NCBI RefSeq assembly: GCF_021044755.1
Contig: NZ_JAJNOR010000012.1
Coordinates: 1-9,162, forward strand
Length of the DNA: 9,162 nt
Source: Lientehia hominis
Lineage (GTDB): Bacteria > Bacillota > Clostridia > Lachnospirales > Lachnospiraceae
Reading direction: 5' to 3'
Each line of letters starts with the position of its first letter. The stretch's first letter is position 1. The translations under genes and the position numbers were made by a program. A model generated the notes under the pieces. The model did no database searches, was not told where the DNA came from, and saw only the letters and a program-made list of their open reading frames with translations. Below are positions 1-5,573 of this stretch, piece by piece.

Positions 1-28
1 CTTCTCTAATATCAGCAACTTTCATCAT
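1..28 (-). CDS. Start of a gene cut by the window edge
   Basis: Only the first nine codons are inside the window (Met-Met-Lys-Val-Ala-Asp-Ile-Arg-Glu). The start is supported by an AGGTGG ribosome binding site at 35-40, six bases upstream of the ATG at 28-26. A second ATG follows directly. The gene begins one base after the stop codon of the antirepressor (TGA at 32-30), so it is probably translationally coupled to it and belongs to the same operon. Function cannot be told from nine residues. In this position I would expect another small phage regulatory or replication gene. Confidence 0.6.
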
Positions 29-29
29 A

Positions 30-782
30 TCAAGCCACCTCGATTCCGAGAATACGTTCAAATTCCGGTATCACTGTGTCAAAATACACCCAGGTATCAC
101 ACTCATGCGCGGAATGTTGGCTCTTATCCCTGCGGTACTCACCAAAAGGTGCCGTCTTTAACCGATGCTGGTTGGCAATCCTGCCAACTTTGTTTGCAGA
201 AATCCCAAACATAATACCGATATCTTTTGCAGAATAAGCCTTCTTCTGTTCAATGGCGGGTAGCGGTATGATTGGTTCCCCGGCCAGAACTTCGCTTGCT
301 TTAGATACGAGAACGTTTTTGTATGTACTGGAAAGTGTGTCCACCTGAGCCAGTTTCATATAAGTTTGAGCCATACGGCTGCGGGCGTTCATCATCATAA
401 TCTCTGTACGGTCTTCGGAAGATTGCTTCTTTTTCGGCATCTCATAAGAGCCAGTCTTGCGGATGGCCGGAAGAACTTCGTCTGCAATCCAATCTGTGAA
501 TTTCTCTGCATTAGGTTTTCTGCTCTTGAAAACCAATTTGTATACGCCACTCTCAGTAAGGAAATTTTCTCCAGTATTATGTAATCTCCTAAAGTCAATA
601 TCTTTGACTTTAAAATTTGTAAGTTTTATTGCCTGTTTACTATTCATTTTGGAAATTGCCATCTTTACAGCGCTTTCGCTCAAATCCAAACACATACCAA
701 CATGATACGGATTAAACAATACCTGTCCTTTAAGCTCTAAAACTTCTACTTCATGTCCTTCAAAAATCATTAATTCCTTCAT
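30..782 (-). CDS. Phage antirepressor with Bro-N domain
   Basis: A 250-residue protein. Residues about 8-113 match the Bro-N fold of phage antirepressors, with the sequence NPYHVGMCLDLSESAV, then LHNTGENFLTESGVYKLVF and the closing FTDWIADEVLPAIRKTGSY. A charged helical linker (about 115-180) leads to a C-terminal DNA-binding-type domain (about 183-246). That domain contains a helix-turn-helix-like YSAKDIGIMFGISANKVGRI and a conserved-looking block ending in FERIL. Such proteins typically relieve prophage repression or act as phage DNA-binding regulators. The chosen ATG (782-780) has GAGGAA at 789-794, about six bases upstream. An in-frame ATG at 845-843, preceded by GAGG at 856-859, would add 21 Ser/Glu-rich residues that I do not recognise, so it is less likely. 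It lies downstream of the ribbon-helix-helix gene, probably in one operon, and runs straight into the next gene. Confidence 0.85.
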   Translation of the reverse strand: MKELMIFEGHEVEVLELKGQVLFNPYHVGMCLDLSESAVKMAISKMNSKQAIKLTNFKVKDIDFRRLHNTGENFLTESGVYKLVFKSRKPNAEKFTDWIADEVLPAIRKTGSYEMPKKKQSSEDRTEIMMMNARSRMAQTYMKLAQVDTLSSTYKNVLVSKASEVLAGEPIIPLPAIEQKKAYSAKDIGIMFGISANKVGRIANQHRLKTAPFGEYRRDKSQHSAHECDTWVYFDTVIPEFERILGIEVA

Positions 783-846
783 ATAAAATTCCTCACTTTC
801 ATTTTCTGATTGCGAAGAACTTCCAATAATGATATAATATTTCATA

Positions 847-903
847 GAGGAAGTTCCTCGGTTATGAAACACTCGCAAACTTTGGTAGGGGCGCGGGTGT
901 TTC
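847..903. repeat. Palindrome and stem-loop between two regulatory genes
   Basis: The 120-base gap between the ribbon-helix-helix gene and the antirepressor holds two symmetric elements. The first is an 11-bp inverted repeat with arms at 866-876 and 893-903 (GAAACACTCGC and GCGGGTGTTTC, one imperfect position, loop 16 bases). It begins at the last base of the upstream stop codon. The second is the odd palindrome GAGGAA-G-TTCCTC at 847-859. No T-run follows on the minus strand, so it does not look like a standard terminator. It may attenuate the antirepressor, bind a regulator, or affect access to the GAGG sequence at 856-859. The symmetry is plain in the sequence; the role is inferred. Confidence 0.5.
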
Positions 904-1079
904 TATTTCTTTAGTTGCTTGTAGACTTCATCAATTCCTTTTCGGATTACATCAGCTTTGCTTAACCCTGTTTTATCGCAACAAAATTCCAGCTTTTGTA
1001 ATTCCTCGTTAGATAATCTTATTCTATATTGATTATCCCTGGAATCTTCCTTTGGTGGTCTACCTGTTCGCGGTGACAC
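903..1079 (-). CDS. Ribbon-helix-helix (CopG-like) regulator
   Basis: A 58-residue protein with a basic N-terminus (SPRTGRPPK), a short beta strand (QYRIRLS, about residues 17-23) and two helices (NEELQKLEFCCDKTG and SKADVIRKGIDEVYKQLKK). This is the ribbon-helix-helix layout: dimers insert a two-stranded sheet into the DNA major groove. The GTG start at 1079-1077 is chosen because an almost full-length Shine-Dalgarno (AAGGAGGTGAT) lies just upstream. An earlier in-frame GTG at 1091 sits inside that site and is unlikely. It is the first gene after a strong promoter carrying a large inverted repeat, and the likely binder of that operator (autoregulation, inferred). The antirepressor gene follows 120 bases downstream. 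Confidence 0.82.
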   Translation of the reverse strand: MSPRTGRPPKEDSRDNQYRIRLSNEELQKLEFCCDKTGLSKADVIRKGIDEVYKQLKK

Positions 1080-1101
1080 TAAGTCAATCACCTCCTTTTA
1101 T

Positions 1102-1145
1102 TTATTGGATATCCTATAAATTATTATATCATGGATATCCAATAA
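1102..1145. promoter_or_regulatory. Operator: paired GGATATCC palindromes
   Basis: A perfect 13-bp inverted repeat has arms TTATTGGATATCC (1102-1114) and GGATATCCAATAA (1133-1145), separated by 18 bases. Each arm contains GGATATCC, which is itself an 8-bp palindrome, so two identical sites lie 26 bp apart centre to centre. One arm fills the spacer between -35 and -10. The other covers the predicted transcription start. A protein bound to both would block RNA polymerase. The ribbon-helix-helix protein encoded directly downstream is the natural candidate; an unseen prophage repressor is the alternative. Confidence 0.75.
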
Positions 1146-1150
1146 GTCAA
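1123..1150 (-). promoter_or_regulatory. Promoter of the regulator/antirepressor operon
   Basis: On the minus strand, TTGACT (1150-1145, five of six to consensus) is followed after 16 bases by a perfect TATAAT (1128-1123). The predicted start point is near 1115. The ribosome binding site and GTG start of the ribbon-helix-helix gene lie 25-40 bases beyond. The promoter is embedded in the paired palindromic operator. Confidence 0.8.
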
Positions 1151-1187
1151 GAGGTTTTTCAACTATTTTTCCGCCCTACCTACGGAA

Positions 1188-1216
1188 TCAAAAAAGACGC
1201 TGCATTTCGCAACGCC
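1188..1216 (-). terminator. Rho-independent terminator upstream of the regulator promoter
   Basis: On the minus strand an 8-bp stem (arms 1209-1216 and 1196-1203, two G-U pairs) with loop GAAAT is followed directly by six T (1195-1190). It is placed to stop transcription from the hicAB/prophage side before the regulator promoter at 1150. It is the second of two terminators in this gap. Confidence 0.7.
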
Positions 1217-1290
1217 TTACCTGGCTTATGGGGAGGTCAGGAACATACCCTGACAGGACTTCTCCCCTATATTCAATTAATTTCATAAAT
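1217..1290 (-). other. Intergenic hairpin region with possible tiny ORF
   Basis: Between the two terminators, GGGGAG-GTCAGG (1230-1241) pairs with CCTGAC (1249-1254) and CTCCCC (1262-1267). This gives a two-part stem with a 7-base loop and a 7-base one-sided bulge. The same bases carry a minus-strand reading frame of 32 codons from an ATG at 1286 (GAGG at 1292-1295) to a TGA at 1188-1190. It starts MKLIEYRGEVLSGY and runs through the terminator at 1190-1216. It may be a decayed gene end, a leader peptide or chance. With the terminator behind it, this could equally be a short structured RNA. I see no promoter inside it. Confidence 0.35.
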
Positions 1291-1300
1291 ACCTCATACA

Positions 1301-1336
1301 AAAAAGAGAGCCTGTCTCCAAGCTCCCTCATTTTTC
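1301..1336. terminator. Terminator after hicB, probably bidirectional
   Basis: The stem arms are GAGAGCCT (1306-1313) and AAGCTCCC (1320-1327), with loop GTCTCC and two G-U pairs in the minus-strand RNA. On the minus strand the stem is followed by a run of T (1305-1300). On the plus strand it is followed by TCATTTTTC. It lies just downstream of the hicB stop codon and should end the hicAB transcript and any read-through from the prophage genes. Confidence 0.75.
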
Positions 1337-1344
1337 AATGCTTT

Positions 1345-1740
1345 TTACATTTTAATCTTATCCATCAATGCTTCTTGTAAGGTCTGAGAAAAATTCACTC
1401 CCGCTCTTATCGCTGCCTCATTCAACCACTCTGGAATGCTCAGTGTCTTCTTTACCGCACGAGAGCAATGTCTCCGGCGATACTCTGCCACATCAAATTC
1501 CACAACGACTATAAAGCCGTCTCCCACTTCAACAACATCCGGTTCAGAAGCTTGTGGGATTTCTTCCTTTCTTTCTTCCATCGTAGTCAAAGACAACCCC
1601 AACGCATCTACAGCCATTTCATACGCCTGTTGCATATCATCACCTTGCGTCAGGCACTCCGGGATATCTGGAAATGTTACCCAGAATCCTCCTTCCTCAG
1701 CTTTGTGAAAAATGGCTGGATAAAATAGCCTGTTATTCAT
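1345..1740 (-). CDS. hicB: HicB family antitoxin
   Basis: A 131-residue protein. Residues 5-55 show the HicB partial RNase H-like domain (YPAIFHKAEEGGFWVTFPDIPECLTQGD, followed by the helix AYEMAVDALGLSL). The C-terminal part from about residue 95 (VKKTLSIPEWLNEAAIRAGVNFSQTLQEAL) is a ribbon-helix-helix DNA-binding domain. HicB sequesters the HicA toxin and represses the hicAB promoter. The ATG at 1740-1738 is chosen because GGAGG at 1749-1753 lies eight bases upstream; the earlier in-frame ATG overlaps that site. It is the second gene of the operon, 29 bases after hicA, and a terminator follows within ten bases of its stop. Toxin first, antitoxin second is the common hicAB order. Confidence 0.93.
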   Translation of the reverse strand: MNNRLFYPAIFHKAEEGGFWVTFPDIPECLTQGDDMQQAYEMAVDALGLSLTTMEERKEEIPQASEPDVVEVGDGFIVVVEFDVAEYRRRHCSRAVKKTLSIPEWLNEAAIRAGVNFSQTLQEALMDKIKM

Positions 1741-1762
1741 ACGTGATACCTCCATTTCAGGT

Positions 1763-1785
1763 GGCAGGGCTATCTAAGCCCTGCC
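1763..1785. repeat. Perfect hairpin at the hicA stop codon
   Basis: GGCAGGGCT (1763-1771) and AGCCCTGCC (1777-1785) form a perfect 9-bp stem with a 5-base loop. The hicA stop codon (TAG, 1772-1770) lies at the base of the loop. No T-run follows on the minus strand, so it is not a normal terminator. It separates toxin and antitoxin reading frames and could set their relative expression or mRNA processing; that role is inferred. Confidence 0.6.
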
Positions 1786-1958
1786 TGTTTCAGAATCGCC
1801 TGCTCCATTCCCTTTTTCAGGTCTTTGGAGTGATAAGGAATAATTACCGTCCTTTTGGTTTCTGGATTTTCCATTTTTACATGAGAGCCGTTCTGGCCAA
1901 TCTCCAGAAATCCATTTTTTTTCAGGAGTTTTATCATCTCCTTTGGACTCATTGGCAT
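1770..1958 (-). CDS. hicA: HicA family mRNA interferase toxin
   Basis: A 62-residue protein of usual HicA length with the double-stranded RNA-binding-like fold. It has an opening helix (PKEMIKLLKKNGF), the strand block IGQNGSHVKME with the catalytic-type histidine at residue 26, PETKRTVIIPYHSKDL, and a final helix (KKGMEQAILKQAGL). HicA cleaves translated mRNA and is neutralised by HicB. The ATG at 1958-1956 has AAAGGAG about nine bases upstream; a second ATG two codons later is possible. It is transcribed from a perfect-consensus promoter at 1990-2018. All key positions are present, so the toxin looks intact. Confidence 0.93.
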   Translation of the reverse strand: MPMSPKEMIKLLKKNGFLEIGQNGSHVKMENPETKRTVIIPYHSKDLKKGMEQAILKQAGLR

Positions 1959-1989
1959 CTTTTGTATCTCCTTTCCTTATCATGGTTAA

Positions 1990-2018
1990 ATTATATCACG
2001 TATTCTTACGTATGTCAA
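1990..2018 (-). promoter_or_regulatory. hicAB promoter, perfect sigma-70 consensus
   Basis: On the minus strand, TTGACA (2018-2013), a 17-base spacer and TATAAT (1995-1990) all match the consensus exactly. The predicted start is near 1983, giving a short leader before hicA. Such a strong promoter fits a tightly autoregulated toxin-antitoxin operon. Confidence 0.88.
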
Positions 2019-2041
2019 TGGGCATTACGTAATTTCACGTA
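1997..2041. promoter_or_regulatory. Phased ACGT boxes: likely HicB operator
   Basis: Four ACGT cores occur at 1998, 2008, 2027 and 2037. They form two pairs, each with 10-bp internal spacing and 29 bp apart, arranged as an imperfect dyad (CACGTA...TACGTA and TACGTA...CACGTA). One pair sits between -35 and -10. The other lies just upstream of -35 and overlaps the last codons and stop of the holin gene. One helical turn between cores suggests side-by-side dimers. HicB, with its ribbon-helix-helix domain, is the expected ligand. Confidence 0.65.
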
Positions 2042-2301
2042 TTATTTTTAAGCTGCTTAAACACCTGGTTGCTCCCCGTCGCTGCAAGGCCGGATACAAT
2101 CCCCACGGCAACCGCCGTTATGTAGTCCCCGGCTGGAAAATCCGGGATGACCTGCAGGCCAACGATCCCCAGGACGCCTCCCAGGATACCGCAGATGACC
2201 GGCAGCCACTTATTATCAAGCGGCGTTGCTCTGACCGCTACGGCGGCCAGATAACAGATCACGGTGATACCGACTACACTCCCTATCGTTCCAAATTCCA
2301 T
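2035..2301 (-). CDS. Phage holin, class V-type (Hol44-like)
   Basis: An 88-residue membrane protein with three hydrophobic segments at about residues 6-24, 33-53 and 60-78. The sequence between them (TPLDNKWLPVICGILGGVLG, then YITAVAVGIVSGLAATGSNQ and a basic tail) resembles Firmicutes phage holins of the Hol44/superfamily V type. Holins form membrane holes at the end of infection and release endolysin or allow it to act. A GAGAGG ribosome binding site precedes the ATG. The gene follows the XhlA-like membrane protein by 21 bases. Its stop codon overlaps the hicAB operator, and no endolysin gene follows, which is unusual for this position. Confidence 0.85.
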   Translation of the reverse strand: MEFGTIGSVVGITVICYLAAVAVRATPLDNKWLPVICGILGGVLGIVGLQVIPDFPAGDYITAVAVGIVSGLAATGSNQVFKQLKNNT

Positions 2302-2322
2302 GTTGATTCCTCTCTTTCTTTT

Positions 2323-2637
2323 TTATATGTACTGTGCCAAAACGATGATGAGCCCGGTCGCAAGAGCTCCGGCTACTACCGATACGATGGTCGTAAAAGC
2401 CGTCTTCTTCGCGCTGTTCCATCGTTCCGCCGGTTCATCTTCCAATTTTTTTAGCCGCAATCCCTGCTGCTCCTGTTCCTTTGCCATCCGCTCCATGCTG
2501 TTCGCCAGCCGGTCGATGGATAGGGCAAGGGACTGTATCGTCTGTGTCTGTTCCTCCAGGTCGCCCACACGGTGCTTCAGCGATCCGATCTCGTGGTTGT
2601 GGGCTTCCAATCTGATAGCGATCTCTTCATTGTTCAC
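2323..2637 (-). CDS. XhlA-like coiled-coil membrane protein of the lysis module
   Basis: A 104-residue protein. Residues about 5-70 are a charged, heptad-like helix (HEIGSLKHRVGDLEEQTQ, SIDRLANSMERMAKEQEQQ), likely a coiled coil. Residues about 78-102 are a single transmembrane segment at the C-terminus (FTTIVSVVAGALATGLIIVL). This layout is shared by XhlA-type haemolysin/holin partners, which sit before the holin in many Firmicutes prophages. I chose the GTG start at 2637-2635 because AAAGGAG lies seven bases upstream. An earlier in-frame GTG at 2673 would overlap the preceding gene and has no clear ribosome binding site. Family assignment is by layout, not strong sequence identity. Confidence 0.7.
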   Translation of the reverse strand: MNNEEIAIRLEAHNHEIGSLKHRVGDLEEQTQTIQSLALSIDRLANSMERMAKEQEQQGLRLKKLEDEPAERWNSAKKTAFTTIVSVVAGALATGLIIVLAQYI

Positions 2638-2654
2638 ATCTGGTCTCCTTTTCA

Positions 2655-3374
2655 CTACGATATCTGTTTCCACGATCCATAAGATATGCCCGCCGTGTAA
2701 ACACTGATGTACATCTGATTTGCGGCCGTTATGGCGATCCGCATTGCATACGCAGATCCGATCGGAAGAGATAATATGACTCCTGCATCAGTGCTCGGCG
2801 CGCCCGCAGTATTTGCCTCATACTGGTAAAATCCTTTTGGCACTGTACCCATCAGAGTGCTCGTCACATTGCCCTTGTCGGTCAGGGACAGATCCCGCAG
2901 ACCTTCCACGTCGTCCGCTGTCGCGTTCCGCACAAAGTTTTTCCACGTAGCTGTCGCGTTCACCAGATCATAAGACGCAGTATAGGTCAGATTTGGTGTT
3001 TCTCCGTATTTGCAAAACGTATAGATCCCAGTCAGGTTTTCCATTTTTGTGACGGACAGGGTCCCAAACACATCGGCAGCATCCCGTCCAATCTGCGACG
3101 CGATCTCGGATTGGATCTGCGCCGAATTGGACCCGATCCAATAAGATAAGGTCCCGAAATATGGAAGGGCGTTGAACAGATCGACCAAGGTGCAGGTGCT
3201 TCTTACAAGCCCCAGGTGTTCCGGGCTTATAAAGGATTGCATCTGTCGTTTATCAAGGGTTTCATCCAGCCTTTCCCCGGTCGCTTCGTCGTATACCGCT
3301 TTGGTCACTGTGACTGGGAGCGTTACTCCAAATTTTGATGTCAGGGTCTTGATGACCCCGGTTATGATTGACAT
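2655..3374 (-). CDS. Phage tail protein, knob-type (possible receptor-binding)
   Basis: A 239-residue protein. The N-terminus (ITGVIKTLTSKFGVTLPVTVTKAVYDEATGERLDETL) resembles short baseplate-attachment segments of Firmicutes phage tail proteins. Two later stretches look like related beta-rich units similar to the pyocin-knob type. One is at about 107-148 (LTGIYTF...TWKNF); the other is at about 175-239 and ends in MYISVYTAGISYGSWKQI. Such knobs usually sit near the tip of tail fibres and may touch the host surface. The start at 3374-3372 is set by GGGAGG seven bases upstream; the in-frame ATG at 3425 lies inside the preceding gene. It begins 13 bases after the BppU-type gene stop, in one operon. 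Confidence 0.68.
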   Translation of the reverse strand: MSIITGVIKTLTSKFGVTLPVTVTKAVYDEATGERLDETLDKRQMQSFISPEHLGLVRSTCTLVDLFNALPYFGTLSYWIGSNSAQIQSEIASQIGRDAADVFGTLSVTKMENLTGIYTFCKYGETPNLTYTASYDLVNATATWKNFVRNATADDVEGLRDLSLTDKGNVTSTLMGTVPKGFYQYEANTAGAPSTDAGVILSLPIGSAYAMRIAITAANQMYISVYTAGISYGSWKQIS

Positions 3375-3387
3375 ATCTTGTCCTCCC

Positions 3388-5562
3388 TTACATGTAATTG
3401 ATGATGACATCAACGGCAAAAGCACCCGTTAAGGACGCATCTGCCCATACCCGTATGTATCCGTCGTAACATCTCGCAGCCACGATGGTCTTAGCGGATG
3501 CCACCATCTCTTGTGCCCGCTGTACCACGACAACGCTGCCGGCTTTAGAACCGGCATCCACGATATCCGTATATTGCGACGCGTTAAAGCTTGCCAGGGT
3601 CCTATATGCCCTCCATTTCCCAAGTGTGCTGCTTACATCCGCGACCTCCGTTTGTTTTGCATAATATCCCGGTGCCTGCCCTCCCAGCGTGTCCGCATCC
3701 ATCTGGGTCTCAAAGGTGGCTCCCGCTATGGTCTCATCGGAGGTAAACACCCCGTTCCCCATTGATTCCGCTGTGTTCTTAAGGCGGGCATCCAAGTCTT
3801 CAATGGCGCTGTAGACGGAGCTTCGGAAATCCCCGTAAACTCCAGGAGAGAGATTGCTGTCACAGATGATCGTGGTCCCTCCAGCGTAGGACTTGAGCGG
3901 TCCTGTCAATTCCAGGTCTATGACCGTCTCCACGGGGTCACACAGATATCGGTAATCTAAGCCGGACAGATCGGTATCCTGTGCCGCATACAGGATCAGG
4001 ATGCCCGTGTTTTCGTCCTTTCCCGGCCTGCATGTATTTTCGCTCACCACGGTAGTATTACGGGCTATATTACACCGCACCGGCATGTAGATAGACGTAT
4101 CGTAACTATAGGCATCCGGCACGTTTGTTTCAAACCGGCCGGACCCCCTATTAAATGTGAACTTAGTGGGATCGACTTTGTTCACTCGCTTTGTTATTTT
4201 TGCTGTCCCGTCAGGGGATACCTCCACAGTGTCACAGATCCATTGCTGGCCGTTTCTATCGGTGTAATTTCCATGTGAATCCACCGGAAGACCACAAAGC
4301 TCGCCAGGGATCGTGATGGTATCTCCGGCTACGGTATAACTCTGGATCCCAGACGATACATGATCTGCTTCTGCATCCAAGAGCTGCGCCCCGGATACTT
4401 TGAGAGTTACGCCGCTGTCTCCGCCCACACTTTGTATAGGCTGTGGATATGCTGGGCTGGGAGAAGGTACCCCTCCTGTATACGGTTCCCAGGGGATAGC
4501 CTGTTCACCATTGTTTACCTCCGCAACCATCGGATACAAGATTTTGTCGTTGCAACTTTCTCCGATGACCGCGACTGTGTGCCTCACTCCCGTTACCTTA
4601 AATCCATCCACCTGAGTACAAGTGAACAATCCACCTGCTGATATGGGGGAGCCGGATGGACCGACAGAGAATAACAGGATATCATGGATGTGGTATGTCT
4701 TTCCGTATTCCAAAGTAAAAAATACATTTGATCCATCATCAGCGGGTGTGACGTTGTAGCTTCCAAAAAACCATATATTTATGACGGCAGTGGATGCGGT
4801 TCCGTTATCAGTAATGGTGCCATCAGGATTTATCGTGGATGTAATTCCCGCACTAGTCCCGCCTTTTGCGTTATCCATATCCAAAAGCTGCGCTCCGGTT
4901 GTCGCATCCTGCACGCTTTTCCCATATACCCCAATGGACAGCGGAGCATCGGAGGAATTGGGGTTCCCTACGGTCCCGTCGCCCTCCAGGTGGTCTATGG
5001 CGTCATACTGCTGCCGCTCCAGGGATTCGATCTCCAGGGTCTTATCCCCATACCGGGAAGCATTCTCTGCCGCCTCATTGGCGGCGGCTATGGCCGCATT
5101 TGCCCGGTCCACTGCGGCCTGGGTCTCTGCGTCTGCGCGTTCTACCGCTTCGTCTATGGCTGCATTCACAACCTTTTCAATCGCCGTAAACTCATTCGTG
5201 GATTCAATCGCGGTATCGTCTATATTCGTCGGCAGGATATCCAGTGCAAAGATTGGCGTACTGACTCTGTTTTCCGTCCCGGTCATCTCGATCTCTACTT
5301 CGGCTCTGCCTGCTGCTGCCAGGGCCTGATTGGTAAAGATGGCCTTGATCTTGCCATTCTCGATCTGGCAGTCATTGTACACTTTGGTCTTATCCGGCTT
5401 TTTGATAAAGATCCTGACCGTTTCCGTCGTCGGCTCCATGATCTGGCCATTATAAAAGAGGGATATAAGTACCCCTCTTCCTGTGTCCCCCTGATGGGCC
5501 TTGAGCCCTGTCAGGGGATATGGATTCTTTAGATCCACTGTTATCTGGTCCATTAATAACAT
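3388..5562 (-). CDS. BppU-type baseplate/tail fibre protein
   Basis: A 724-residue protein. Residues about 5-115 match the N-terminal domain of BppU-like baseplate upper proteins (TVDLKNPYPLTGLKAHQGDT, VRIFIKKPDKTKVYNDCQI, ending in PIFALDILPT). An Ala/Glu-rich coiled-coil stretch follows at 122-170. The middle (about 205-580) is beta-rich and contains two similar GAQLLD segments (223-228 and 391-396) and the phage-typical block IPWEPYTGGVPSPSPAYPQP (357-376). Near the C-terminus, DADTLGGQAPGYYAKQ (622-637) resembles a tail-fibre trimerisation motif, followed by a terminal domain (648-724). It should link baseplate to receptor-binding parts. AGGAGG lies seven bases before the ATG, and the stop of the Tal gene overlaps that site. 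Confidence 0.82.
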   Translation of the reverse strand: MLLMDQITVDLKNPYPLTGLKAHQGDTGRGVLISLFYNGQIMEPTTETVRIFIKKPDKTKVYNDCQIENGKIKAIFTNQALAAAGRAEVEIEMTGTENRVSTPIFALDILPTNIDDTAIESTNEFTAIEKVVNAAIDEAVERADAETQAAVDRANAAIAAANEAAENASRYGDKTLEIESLERQQYDAIDHLEGDGTVGNPNSSDAPLSIGVYGKSVQDATTGAQLLDMDNAKGGTSAGITSTINPDGTITDNGTASTAVINIWFFGSYNVTPADDGSNVFFTLEYGKTYHIHDILLFSVGPSGSPISAGGLFTCTQVDGFKVTGVRHTVAVIGESCNDKILYPMVAEVNNGEQAIPWEPYTGGVPSPSPAYPQPIQSVGGDSGVTLKVSGAQLLDAEADHVSSGIQSYTVAGDTITIPGELCGLPVDSHGNYTDRNGQQWICDTVEVSPDGTAKITKRVNKVDPTKFTFNRGSGRFETNVPDAYSYDTSIYMPVRCNIARNTTVVSENTCRPGKDENTGILILYAAQDTDLSGLDYRYLCDPVETVIDLELTGPLKSYAGGTTIICDSNLSPGVYGDFRSSVYSAIEDLDARLKNTAESMGNGVFTSDETIAGATFETQMDADTLGGQAPGYYAKQTEVADVSSTLGKWRAYRTLASFNASQYTDIVDAGSKAGSVVVVQRAQEMVASAKTIVAARCYDGYIRVWADASLTGAFAVDVIINYM

Positions 5563-5573
5563 ATTTGGTCCTC

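Noticed and set aside
1052..1288. 78-residue plus-strand frame across the regulator promoter
   Set aside because: It spans a promoter, an operator and terminators in the other direction and has no recognisable features.
1774..1983. 69-residue minus-strand frame overlapping hicA
   Set aside because: It is an alternative frame of hicA with low-complexity content; the hicA frame has the conserved residues and ribosome binding site.
4781..5532. Plus-strand open frames of about 180 residues opposite the BppU-type gene
   Set aside because: They are antisense shadows of an Ala/Glu-rich coding region with no ribosome binding site or recognisable domain.
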